From JAGLTN01 sp035403325 (GTDB lineage Bacteria; Planctomycetota; Phycisphaerae; Sedimentisphaerales; Anaerobacaceae), in contig CAZBKA010000068.1 in the NCBI GenBank assembly GCA_964492365.1, forward strand, positions 1 to 16,723: a DNA stretch of 16,723 nt. Direction: 5' to 3'. Made by a program: the position numbers and the translations under genes. The notes beneath the pieces are model-generated. The model worked only from the letters and a program-made list of their open reading frames with translations. It ran no database searches and was not told the DNA's origin. The first letter of the stretch is position 1. Every line of letters starts with the position of its first letter. Below, one piece after another: positions 1-6,912 of this stretch.

Positions 1-55
1 CAAGACTACCAAGACCGAGCAGAGCAAGTGTTGCAGGCTCTGGAACCAGTGCAGC
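1..55 (-). repeat. PEP-CTERM anchor coding repeat, copy A
   Basis: These 55 bases are identical to 1332-1386. They encode AALVPEPATLALLGLGSL at the end of the LamG protein. Beyond base 55 the two genes diverge quickly. Confidence 0.95.
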
Positions 56-808
56 AACTTCTTCAGCACTTAAAGCATTGTCATAAATTCTGAAATCCTT
101 GAACCAACCTTTAGGAGCAGCTCCGCAGAAGTAGCCGTCACCAAAACCCCAACCTGTAACGGTTGTGCCTGCAGCAAAAGCAGGAACATCGCCGCTTGGG
201 CCTGTAAAAGATGCTTTCAGTACACCATTAACATAGGTTCCGACAAAGTTGTTGTCAGCGTCCCATGTGAAAGTATATGTATTCCATGAAGCAGGATCTA
301 CACTGACTGCGGGAAAAGCTGGATCCCATACGTGATATGCATTATTTTCCCAAGAGGTACCAGGACCAGAGAAACGTGCTTCGGTATCAGCCCTGAAAGG
401 AAGGTCGCCTTTTATGACTGCGCCGTTACTGAATGACATCCAGAAACTGTAACCATTTGTTGTGCCAGCAGGTGTGCTACTTTTAGCCTTCACTGAGAAA
501 GTGTATTGGTTTGAAGCATCTGTAAAAAGTCCAGTCTCCCAGGCACCGCCGTTGATCGAGTTTGACCATCCATCGCCATCCATCCACAGTGCACCTTCAG
601 CAGCATCGTATTGCTGAACACCAGATAAAGAAGTCATAGCGGCTTCAACTACTCCAGTGGCGTTATTTGTTACCATCGTCCTGTTTGTGTACTCGTGATG
701 AGGGTTGAAGTCATCTGCAGAGTCCATCTGATACCACAGTTTCAGCCCTGCATTTGCTGAGCCTGCAACCAAAAATAAAATTACCAATAACAATCCACAT
801 TTCTTCAT
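1..808 (-). CDS. Exported LamG-like PEP-CTERM protein, copy 1 (3' end outside window)
   Basis: The reading frame runs 269 codons from ATG at 808 and is still open at the window start; by comparison with the next gene about 8 codons are missing. GGAG lies 8 nt before the ATG. Residues 1 to about 20 form a signal peptide (MKK, hydrophobic run, cleavage near SANA). The body is a LamG/concanavalin-like beta-sandwich, with a typical late strand (FKDFRIYDNALSAEEVAAL). A PEP-CTERM anchor starts at VPEP (residues 255-258) followed by a hydrophobic stretch. Family knowledge: such proteins are exported and processed by an exosortase; no exosortase gene is in the window. The ligand is unknown. It is a tandem paralogue of the gene at 1306-2094, but apart from signal and anchor the two proteins are strongly diverged. 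It has its own promoter. Confidence 0.85.
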   Translation of the reverse strand, partial: MKKCGLLLVILFLVAGSANAGLKLWYQMDSADDFNPHHEYTNRTMVTNNATGVVEAAMTSLSGVQQYDAAEGALWMDGDGWSNSINGGAWETGLFTDASNQYTFSVKAKSSTPAGTTNGYSFWMSFSNGAVIKGDLPFRADTEARFSGPGTSWENNAYHVWDPAFPAVSVDPASWNTYTFTWDADNNFVGTYVNGVLKASFTGPSGDVPAFAAGTTVTGWGFGDGYFCGAAPKGWFKDFRIYDNALSAEEVAALVPEPATLALLGLGSL

Positions 809-1088
809 TCTTTCATCTCCTACAATAAAATGTTAAAACAACTCTCTTTACAATAGCCGTTTTTTACCGCCGCATGAGGATACTATTCACAATTCCTCTA
901 AATCTCTGCGATAGCTCAAAACAGTACTAAACGCATCTTAAAAAAATGGAGAAATAACAGGAATGCATACGCGTGGAACAGACATCAAAACACCACCAAC
1001 CACCTCTGTAATACATCTCTTCATCAATCTCTATCTTCTTATCATACAACTACGGTGTTGTTACTTAACACCCCCAATTGGACTATAC
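809..1088 (-). promoter_or_regulatory. Long 5' leader of LamG gene, copy 1
   Basis: About 280 nt separate the predicted transcription start (near 1088) from the ATG at 808. The stretch has no supported gene but aligns in blocks with the leader of the second LamG gene. Near the 5' end a perfect 6-bp stem with 7-nt loop forms (1054-1059 with 1067-1072). A second possible stem lies at 852-856 with 883-887. Near the gene are a shared AGAGAGTT block, a U-rich stretch and the Shine-Dalgarno site. It matches no riboswitch class I know. A structured regulatory RNA is possible; a simple relic of duplication is the alternative. Confidence 0.5.
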
Positions 1089-1094
1089 AATAGT

Positions 1095-1123
1095 ATGATA
1101 GCAGTTTTTTGGGGTGGTGTCAA
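1095..1123 (-). promoter_or_regulatory. Near-consensus sigma-70-type promoter of LamG gene, copy 1
   Basis: On the minus strand TTGACA (1118-1123) is followed by a 17-bp spacer and TATCAT (1095-1100). The same arrangement with the same spacer lies before the second LamG gene, at 2383-2411. Confidence 0.8.
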
Positions 1124-1197
1124 CAAAAATGTTGATTTGGGTAATTTTTTTTAGTGTTTTTTGTTTAGGTTAGTTAATTGTGAATTTTGTAATATAA

Positions 1198-1218
1198 TTA
1201 TTGTTTATATGTCAGTTG
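1198..1218 (-). pseudogene. Fossil 3' end of the lipoprotein gene
   Basis: On the minus strand this reads QLTYKQ then a stop (TAA). It equals the last six codons of the intact lipoprotein gene at 2490-3020, whose stop is TAG. Nothing of that gene remains further upstream. The remnant shows that the duplicated LamG unit once included the end of its upstream neighbour. Confidence 0.75.
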
Positions 1219-1233
1219 GTATTGTTAATGCGC

Positions 1234-1269
1234 AAAAAAAACAGGGTCCGGTTTAAAATGGACCCTGTT
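1234..1269 (-). terminator. Intrinsic terminator of LamG gene copy 2
   Basis: A perfect 10-bp inverted repeat (AACAGGGTCC at 1240-1249, GGACCCTGTT at 1260-1269) with a 10-nt loop is followed on the minus strand by a run of T. It lies 37 bp after the stop codon at 1306 and insulates copy 2 from the promoter of copy 1. Confidence 0.9.
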
Positions 1270-1305
1270 ATAAACAACTATTTAGAAATTATTCAACAGC
1301 TTTGT

Positions 1306-2094
1306 TTAGTTTTTTTTGCTTCTAATAAGAGCAAGACTACCAAGACCGAGCAGAGCAAGTGTTGCAGGCTCTGGAACCAGTGCAGCTACGTCATCAGCAG
1401 TAAGAGCACGGTTGTAAATTCTGAAGTCTGCCATGTTGGCTGATGTTCCGCCAAAGTCATTACGTCCAATAGTAAAGCTTTTCAAACCAGTAAATGTCCC
1501 TGTTTTGCCTGTTGCTGAAGTGTAAAGTATACCATCAACATACACCATGTAATCACCTGTTTCGAAGTTTACAGTTTGTGTAATTGTGATCCAGTCGCCC
1601 CAAGTTTTATTTACACCGTTCTTGCTGTAAATAAATCTTGAATCCTGATCATTGAAAGCTTCCCATGCCCACTCATTAGTACCACCAAAGTGGTTAAGCA
1701 TATGTGTGCCTGTTGGGCATTCAGATGAAAGAACACGGGTACCAGCAGAATCTAACCCCTGGTAAGTATAACCAGCACCAGTTAATGAATCCCACTGTGC
1801 TTTATAAGAAACAGTTACCTGAGATCCCAAGTTCAGGTCAGGGATAAGCTCAGCATTATTGAAACCAATACCACTTTCACCCCAAGCGCCGCCATCAAAA
1901 TTAAGCCCGCCACCAGCGATCCAAGTATCCTTTGAACCTATATTTCCATTATTACCGTTACCAGATGAGTCAAGCAGTTGACTGCCTGAACCTTCATTCA
2001 TCTTCCACCAGCCTACAAGACCTGTTGTGATGTCAGCTGCACAAGCACTACCAACAAAAACCAACAATACTGCTAAAAACACTAACTTCTTCAT
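1306..2094 (-). CDS. Exported LamG-domain PEP-CTERM protein, copy 2
   Basis: A 262-residue exported protein. Residues 1-19 are a signal peptide ending near SACA. Residues about 25-235 form a LamG/concanavalin-like jellyroll: GLVGWWKMNEGSG at the start, YMVYVDGILY in the middle and MADFRIYNRALTADDVAAL at the end are typical. From V240 comes a PEP-CTERM anchor: VPEP, a hydrophobic run and the basic tail RSKKN. Start: AAGGAG lies 5 nt before the ATG. Family knowledge: the PEP-CTERM signal directs sorting by an exosortase, and LamG folds often bind carbohydrate or protein; the ligand here is unknown. Its own promoter, long leader and terminator make it a single-gene unit, with the lipoprotein operon upstream and its paralogue downstream. 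Confidence 0.9.
   Translation of the reverse strand: MKKLVFLAVLLVFVGSACAADITTGLVGWWKMNEGSGSQLLDSSGNGNNGNIGSKDTWIAGGGLNFDGGAWGESGIGFNNAELIPDLNLGSQVTVSYKAQWDSLTGAGYTYQGLDSAGTRVLSSECPTGTHMLNHFGGTNEWAWEAFNDQDSRFIYSKNGVNKTWGDWITITQTVNFETGDYMVYVDGILYTSATGKTGTFTGLKSFTIGRNDFGGTSANMADFRIYNRALTADDVAALVPEPATLALLGLGSLALIRSKKN
1332..1386 (-). repeat. PEP-CTERM anchor coding repeat, copy B
   Basis: 55 bases identical to 1-55, covering AALVPEP and the hydrophobic anchor. Confidence 0.95.
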
Positions 2095-2376
2095 TACATC
2101 TCCTTTTAAAAAAACGTTAAAAAAAACTCTCTCAATACTAACTGCTTATCACAGCCGCACAGTTAGCCTTCACCATTGCCAAAAAACTCTGCGACAACTC
2201 AAAACAGTTTTAACTTAGTTTATAATAAGGGAGAAACAACAGGAATGTATAAGCGTAAAACAGACATTGAAAAAACCATAATCACCCATCTCTCTAATAC
2301 ATCTCTTCATCAGTCTCTCTATTTGCATCATCCACAATTACGGTGTTTTAACTTAACACCCCCAATTGGACTATAC
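2095..2376 (-). promoter_or_regulatory. Long 5' leader of LamG gene, copy 2
   Basis: About 282 nt lie between the predicted start site and the ATG, matching copy 1 in length and in several blocks. A perfect 6-bp stem with a 7-nt loop is at 2342-2347 with 2355-2360. A 7-bp stem (CTAACTG at 2138-2144, CAGTTAG at 2160-2166) sits where copy 1 forms a different, weaker stem; both carry GCGGC in the loop. No known riboswitch class is recognised. Confidence 0.5.
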
Positions 2377-2382
2377 AACAGA

Positions 2383-2411
2383 ATGATAGCAGTTTTTTTG
2401 TGTGATGTCAA
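2383..2411 (-). promoter_or_regulatory. Near-consensus sigma-70-type promoter of LamG gene, copy 2
   Basis: Minus-strand TTGACA (2406-2411), 17-bp spacer, TATCAT (2383-2388). The spacer differs from copy 1 in its -35 half, yet length and hexamers are kept. Confidence 0.8.
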
Positions 2412-2489
2412 TGGAAATGTTGGTTTGGGTAATTTTTTTTAGTGTTTTTTGTTTAGATTAGTTATTTAATTGTGAATTTTGTCATATAA

Positions 2490-3020
2490 CTATTGTTTAT
2501 ATGTCAGTTGAGTTAATTCGGTGTAAATTCTTTTCCCATCTGGCGTTATACAGTTAAGCTGAAGTATGTATTTTGCTTCTGTCGGGTATGGGAAAGGCAG
2601 AATGAATTCGTAAGATCTGAGGAAATCTTTCCAGTATTTTTGGTTTTCTTTGTCGAGGTTAATGTCGATATCCGGCCAAATTGCGACTCTTTCTCCTTTT
2701 GAGGCAGCTGTTCGCTGTATATGCTGGTACAATTCAAATCTGAAGATTGCGGGTGAACGGACCTGTAAACCTATAGAATCCAGCATATTGACGTACACTC
2801 TTAGTTTAGTGTCGCCGTTTGTCTTTACAATGCTTGTGAGCGGAGTAATTTTGATGCTTTGCGGGTAATACTGAGTATAAATGGCTGCCGCATCGATATT
2901 TTCATTATTATTATCGTTTATTTTCGTTTTTGAGAGCACAGTTCTCGGTTTTTCGCAACCTAAGATGTTAAATGTTAATATTACCGAGATGAACAATAAT
3001 GTTAAGCTGCGTTTTTTCAT
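2490..3020 (-). CDS. Small lipoprotein of unknown function
   Basis: From ATG at 3020 the product is 176 residues. Residues 1-21 are a lipoprotein signal (MKKRSL, hydrophobic run) with lipobox ILGC; Cys22 would be lipidated. The rest looks like a soluble beta-rich domain: LRVYVNMLDS, IFRFELYQHIQR and the tryptophan/aspartate-rich IWPDIDINL are the distinctive stretches. I do not recognise a named family. The frame is open further upstream, but that would start inside ribBA and hide the lipobox. The ATG lies 1 nt after the ribBA stop and GAGG lies in the end of ribBA, so translation is probably coupled. It is the last gene of the SDR-pgsA-ribBA operon. The envelope location is inferred from the lipobox. 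Confidence 0.75.
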   Translation of the reverse strand: MKKRSLTLLFISVILTFNILGCEKPRTVLSKTKINDNNNENIDAAAIYTQYYPQSIKITPLTSIVKTNGDTKLRVYVNMLDSIGLQVRSPAIFRFELYQHIQRTAASKGERVAIWPDIDINLDKENQKYWKDFLRSYEFILPFPYPTEAKYILQLNCITPDGKRIYTELTQLTYKQ

Positions 3021-3021
3021 T

Positions 3022-4257
3022 TTACAAGTCCTCGTCGAGAATATGACCAAAACGGTGTTTTTTCGTTTTGAGATAGTCAATATTATGCTTGCCTGGTTTT
3101 ATAATCAGAGGCAGTTGTTCCACGACTTTAATGCCGTAAACCTCGAGTCTGCTGACCTTTTTTGGGTTATTTGTAAGTATCCTTATATTCTTAAGTCCGA
3201 GATCTCGTAGTATTTGTGCACCTATTCCATAATCGCGTTTATCAGCACTGAAACCGAGCTTAAGATTTGCGTCAAAGGTGTCTATTCCTTGTTCCTGCAA
3301 CTTGTAAGCTCTTAATTTGGCAGCCATTCCGATTCCTCTGCCTTCCTGTCTGAGGTAGACTATTGCTCCTTTGCCAGCTTTTTCGATCATTTGCATGGAT
3401 GTTTTAAGTTGTTGGCCGCACTCGCATCGCTGGGATCGGAAGAGGTCACCGGTCATACATTCTGAGTGTACCCTTACCAATACTGGTTCATCGTGTGGAA
3501 TTACTTTACCGTTTTCGTCGAGCTTACCGATTCCGCCTTTGCAGAGAGCCAGATGTGGTTCGGCAGAGGTTATGCTCTGATATCCAACCAAGGTGAAATC
3601 GCCATAGTCGGTAGGGAGGTGGACGCTTGTGATTCTTTCGACCTGTCGTTCATGCTGGATACGGTATTCGATAAGTTTTTCGATTGACACAATCTTAATG
3701 TCATATTTTTCGCAGAATTTCAGAAGTTGGGGCACCCTTGCCATTGTACCATCTTCGTTCATAATTTCGCATATTACGCCGGCTTGTTTCAAACCAGCTA
3801 ATCTCATAAGGTCGACTGAGCCTTCGGTTTGACCGGCTCTTACGAGTACACCACCTTCGACGGCACGGATTGGGAAAATGTGTCCCGGTCTTGCCAGGTC
3901 GGAAGGTTTTGCGTTATCTTTAACAGCGGTCTGTATAGTGTGCGCCCTATCGGCGGCGCAGATACCGGTTGTAACACCATTAGCGGCGTCGATGCTGACG
4001 GTAAAGGCTGTATGGAACTGTGAAGTATTGTTTATGCTTTGCGGGTAGAGACCGAGTTTATCGCACAAATCGCCGGACATGGCCAAACAAGTCAATCCCC
4101 TGGCGTGTGCGGCCATGAAATTAGTAATTTCGGGTGTTGTATACTCTGCTGCACATACCAAGTCCCCTTCGTTTTCCCTGTCTTCAGCATCTACAAGGAC
4201 GACCATTTTGCCTTTTTTCAGGTCTTCCAGAACTTCAGGAATTTCACTAAACTGCAT
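3022..4257 (-). CDS. ribBA: Bifunctional DHBP synthase / GTP cyclohydrolase II (riboflavin)
   Basis: At 411 residues it has the usual length of the fused enzyme. Residues 1 to about 200 are 3,4-dihydroxy-2-butanone-4-phosphate synthase: DAEDRENEGDL (23-33) binds metal and substrate, and RAGQTEGSVDL and CEIMNEDG follow. Residues 205-400 are GTP cyclohydrolase II, with zinc cysteines C267, C278 and C280 (HSECMTGDLF, RCECG), the RQEGRGIG loop (303-310) and LTNNPKKV near the end. It converts ribulose 5-phosphate and GTP into the two riboflavin precursors in the cytoplasm. All key residues are present. It lies 38 bp after pgsA and 1 nt before the lipoprotein gene. No FMN riboswitch is seen, and no other rib gene is nearby. 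Confidence 0.96.
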   Translation of the reverse strand: MQFSEIPEVLEDLKKGKMVVLVDAEDRENEGDLVCAAEYTTPEITNFMAAHARGLTCLAMSGDLCDKLGLYPQSINNTSQFHTAFTVSIDAANGVTTGICAADRAHTIQTAVKDNAKPSDLARPGHIFPIRAVEGGVLVRAGQTEGSVDLMRLAGLKQAGVICEIMNEDGTMARVPQLLKFCEKYDIKIVSIEKLIEYRIQHERQVERITSVHLPTDYGDFTLVGYQSITSAEPHLALCKGGIGKLDENGKVIPHDEPVLVRVHSECMTGDLFRSQRCECGQQLKTSMQMIEKAGKGAIVYLRQEGRGIGMAAKLRAYKLQEQGIDTFDANLKLGFSADKRDYGIGAQILRDLGLKNIRILTNNPKKVSRLEVYGIKVVEQLPLIIKPGKHNIDYLKTKKHRFGHILDEDL

Positions 4258-4295
4258 TTTTTTCTTTCTTACAATACAAATAACGTCTTATCTTA

Positions 4296-4913
4296 CTAAA
4301 TTGAACTTTGTTCACATTCAGCAATATACCTTGTTCCGTTACGAATGTAAATAAGAGTTGTTAAAATGGCTGTTATAGCAGCTGTCCACCAGATAAATTT
4401 CAGAATCCATACCCAGGACGGTATAATCATTGTCATTTCGGGTGCCAGGAGAGTTCCAGCGACCATTATAAGTTGTGAAGCGGTTGAGAATTTTCCAATG
4501 AAAACTGGTATAATTTTTATTTTGAAAGTGATGAAATAAATTATTAAAAATCCGAGGAGCAGAAAGATATCTTTTCCGATTACTAAAACTACAATTGCTG
4601 GGTCGAGTTTGAAATCTGTGACGTGTGCTTTTGTCGATGCCAGAAGTATGCAGGCGCTTGTCATGAGGAGTTTATCTGCCATCGGGTCGAGAAATGAACC
4701 TAATGTTGTCACAGTGTGTGTTCTTCTGGCCAGATAGCCATCAATGCCGTCACTGATTGCCATTATGAAAAAGATTGTGGTTGCGATATATCTCAGCAGG
4801 TACCTGGTTTCGAGCGACAGGGCAGTGTCGTTGATTTTCAGCATTGTGATTATAAAAGGTGCTATCAACAGGATTCTTAGAATTGTGATTCGATTTGCCC
4901 AGTTTAGTTTCAT
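4296..4913 (-). CDS. pgsA: CDP-alcohol phosphatidyltransferase, probably phosphatidylglycerophosphate synthase
   Basis: A 205-residue membrane protein with several hydrophobic helices. The family signature D-G-x2-A-R-x8-G-x3-D-x3-D is complete: D58, G59, A62, R63, G72, D76 and D80, the aspartates that hold the divalent metals. The N-terminus NWANRITILRILLIAPF resembles PgsA, which makes phosphatidylglycerophosphate from CDP-diacylglycerol and glycerol 3-phosphate. The alcohol acceptor cannot be read from sequence alone; PgsA is the most likely member by length and N-terminus. AAGG about 9 nt before the ATG supports the start. It lies 27 bp after the SDR gene in the same direction and is probably cotranscribed with it and ribBA. 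Confidence 0.85.
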   Translation of the reverse strand: MKLNWANRITILRILLIAPFIITMLKINDTALSLETRYLLRYIATTIFFIMAISDGIDGYLARRTHTVTTLGSFLDPMADKLLMTSACILLASTKAHVTDFKLDPAIVVLVIGKDIFLLLGFLIIYFITFKIKIIPVFIGKFSTASQLIMVAGTLLAPEMTMIIPSWVWILKFIWWTAAITAILTTLIYIRNGTRYIAECEQSSI

Positions 4914-4940
4914 TTATTTGGCCTTATCAAAAAAGTAAAA

Positions 4941-5666
4941 CTAAATACACCTGCCTCCGTCTATATTCAATATTTGTCCGGTTATATAATCGTTTTTCAA
5001 CAGGAAGATAATGGCTTGTGTTATCTCATTTGGCTGTGGCAATCTTGAAGCAGGGATAAAATCGAGCTGACGTTTTTTTTCTTCATCGGTGATGTCTTTT
5101 GGCCAATTGGCGATTCCCAGAGCGATTGCATTTACGCAGAAATCAGGGGCCAACTCTTTTGCCATTGCTTTTGTGGCGGCATTTAAAGCTGCTTTGCTTG
5201 CAGAGTAGAGGATGTAATCTGCCCAGGGTCTAATCGCAGCGATATCGGAGATATTTATTATTTTGCCGGTATCGGTGAGTTCGACAAATTTTCTGCTTAG
5301 GATGATGGCAGCGGTTAAATTTATATCCAGCATTTTTCGGGCATCTTCGGAGGTGATGTTTTTTAAGGGCTTGCGAGAAAAAATGGAGGCTGAATTTATG
5401 AGGATATCTGGTTTGGCAAAATCAGCTATTTGGCTGAACATTTTGTCTATCTGCTTATCTGATGTAAGGTCGGCTTTTACTGCGATAGCCTTTGAGCCTA
5501 CAGCGGTTATTTTTTCTGTAAGGCCATCTAAAGCGTGTTGATTGCGGTTGTAGTGACATATGCAATTACAGCCCGCCTGAGCCAAAGCCAAAGCGATTTG
5601 GGAGCCAAGCTTTCCGCTTGAGCCGGTAATTATTGCGGTCTTTCCCTCAAGTTTCATAGGTAACAT
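4941..5666 (-). CDS. SDR oxidoreductase, pteridine-reductase-like
   Basis: A short-chain dehydrogenase/reductase of about 240 residues. The NADP-binding motif is TGSSGKLG, with basic NRN after the second strand (HYNRN). Then come LINSASIF in place of the usual NNAG, the catalytic YSASK, and a C-terminus ending in a GQILNIDGGR stretch. The SSG-K pattern, the NSAS motif and the ELAPDFCVNAIALG segment resemble FolM/PTR1 pteridine reductases more than fatty-acid SDRs, so a dihydropterin substrate is likely but not proven. ATG at 5666 or 5657 is chosen; the frame extends to a TTG at 5693, and none has a clear Shine-Dalgarno site. It is the first gene of the operon with pgsA and ribBA, both pteridine and flavin routes starting from GTP. 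Confidence 0.75.
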   Translation of the reverse strand: MLPMKLEGKTAIITGSSGKLGSQIALALAQAGCNCICHYNRNQHALDGLTEKITAVGSKAIAVKADLTSDKQIDKMFSQIADFAKPDILINSASIFSRKPLKNITSEDARKMLDINLTAAIILSRKFVELTDTGKIINISDIAAIRPWADYILYSASKAALNAATKAMAKELAPDFCVNAIALGIANWPKDITDEEKKRQLDFIPASRLPQPNEITQAIIFLLKNDYITGQILNIDGGRCI

Positions 5667-5725
5667 ACTAACAGTTGGATGCTTTTTCAGCAAGCAAATA
5701 CATCATTAAATAGTGGTAATACGCT

Positions 5726-5755
5726 TTGTGTTTTGGTAATTTGTATCAATATACT
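5726..5755 (+). promoter_or_regulatory. Candidate rsmH promoter
   Basis: TTGTGT (5726-5731), an 18-bp spacer and TATACT (5750-5755), about 35 bp before the rsmH ATG. Confidence 0.5.
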
Positions 5756-5789
5756 AAACTTAATTTTCGTTGTTTTTGGGTTTTAAATA

Positions 5790-6878
5790 ATGACAGAGCA
5801 GGGTTTACAAAAATCTGGTGATGGTGGATATAAGAGGCGTAAGCGTTATAGCGGTACGCATCCTAAGAAGTTCGGGGAAAAATATAAAGAGCTTAACCTG
5901 GACAAATATCCTGATGTCCGGGATCATTTAAGGGCTAAGGGCAAGACGCCAGCGGGTACGCATGTGCCTATTATGGTCGAGGAGGTTATGTCTCTTTTAA
6001 AACCTGCGGCTGGAATGGTGGTGGCGGATTGTACGCTGGGGTATGGCGGACATGCGAGCGTATTTATGGATTATCTGGGGGTAGATGGAAAGCTTGTCGG
6101 GTTCGATGTTGACAGCGTAGAGCTGGAAAAGACCAAGGCGAGACTTGCAGGGAAAGAGACGCCTTTGGTTGTTTATAATAAGAATTTTGCGGGGATCGCT
6201 TCGGTGATTGGTGAGCTTGGAATTGACGGCTTTGATATTATTTTTGCAGACCTGGGAGTTTCGAGTATGCAGGTTGATGACCCGAGCAGGGGGATCAGCT
6301 ATAAGAACAAAGGGCCTTTGGATATGCGGATGGACCCCAGACTTAAACAGACGGGAATGGATATTTTGATGAAGATGTCGCAGGAGCAGCTTTCAAAGGG
6401 GCTTTTGGAATTTTCTGATGAACCTGACCATGAGGAAATTGCAGCGGCGATAATCAGACAGCGGGAGATTTCTCCCATTACGCAGACTTCGCAGCTTATC
6501 AGACTGATATTTGACGTTAAAAAATTGACGATAAAACAATGGAAAGATCAGCAGATGCAAAAGTTCAATACGCTGCATCCGGCTGCGAGGACATTTCAGG
6601 CACTGCGGATTATGGTAAATGATGAGCTTGGTGCTCTGAAACAGCTTTTACGGATTGCACCGGATTGTTTGAAGCCTGGTGGGAGGATTGGTTTTTTGAG
6701 TTTTCACAGCGGCGAGGACAGGCTTGTTAAGCAGTCTTTCAGAGAGGGCCATGAGCTTGGCATATACAAGTCTGTTGCACAGAATCCGATTACGCCGAGG
6801 ATTAAGGAAGTCAGGGATAATCCGAGGAGCAGTTCTGCTAAGTTTCGCTGGGCGATAAAAGCGGAGTTGTCTGTTTAA
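5790..6878 (+). CDS. rsmH: 16S rRNA (cytosine-1402-N4)-methyltransferase
   Basis: A 362-residue RsmH (MraW). The SAM site is CTLGYGGHA, followed by VGFDVD, and the family blocks ADLGVSSMQVDDPSRGIS, GPLDMRMD, HPAARTFQALRIMVNDEL and GFLSFHSGEDRLVK are intact. It methylates C1402 in the ribosomal decoding centre. The core begins near residue 57 (THVPIMVEEV). The preceding 55 residues, rich in Lys/Arg (KRRKRYSGTHPKKF), lengthen it beyond the usual 310 or so; from memory similar extensions exist in planctomycete homologues. No mraZ or ftsI neighbours are present, so it lies outside the division cluster. No clear Shine-Dalgarno site precedes the ATG. Its last coding bases (6837-6867) are repeated exactly at 8578-8608. 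Confidence 0.95.
   Translation: MTEQGLQKSGDGGYKRRKRYSGTHPKKFGEKYKELNLDKYPDVRDHLRAKGKTPAGTHVPIMVEEVMSLLKPAAGMVVADCTLGYGGHASVFMDYLGVDGKLVGFDVDSVELEKTKARLAGKETPLVVYNKNFAGIASVIGELGIDGFDIIFADLGVSSMQVDDPSRGISYKNKGPLDMRMDPRLKQTGMDILMKMSQEQLSKGLLEFSDEPDHEEIAAAIIRQREISPITQTSQLIRLIFDVKKLTIKQWKDQQMQKFNTLHPAARTFQALRIMVNDELGALKQLLRIAPDCLKPGGRIGFLSFHSGEDRLVKQSFREGHELGIYKSVAQNPITPRIKEVRDNPRSSSAKFRWAIKAELSV
6837..6867 (+). repeat. 31-bp direct repeat inside the rsmH 3' end, copy A
   Basis: Identical to 8578-8608 with no similarity on either side. It encodes the conserved RsmH terminus AKFRWAIKAE and is followed here by LSV and TAA. Confidence 0.95.
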
Positions 6879-6912
6879 AAAGTAGTATTTTCTTAAAAAT
6901 TTAGTCTCATAT

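Noticed and set aside
963..1154. Plus-strand ORFs of 63 and 65 codons (963-1154 and 2245-2442) that look alike in both leader copies
   Set aside because: They overlap the minus-strand promoter and leader. In the middle the same bases are read in different frames in the two copies, so there is no protein constraint; the similarity comes from the duplication.
1..2510. Insertion sequence or integron-like array as the origin of the LamG repeats
   Set aside because: No transposase or integrase, no terminal inverted repeats and no target duplication are seen; a tandem duplication explains the fossil gene end.
3021..3080. Longer lipoprotein start at 3080
   Set aside because: It lies inside ribBA and would put 20 residues before a clear lipoprotein signal.
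6879..6912. Bidirectional terminator between convergent rsmH and ktrB
   Set aside because: The 34 bp are AT-rich but contain no inverted repeat.
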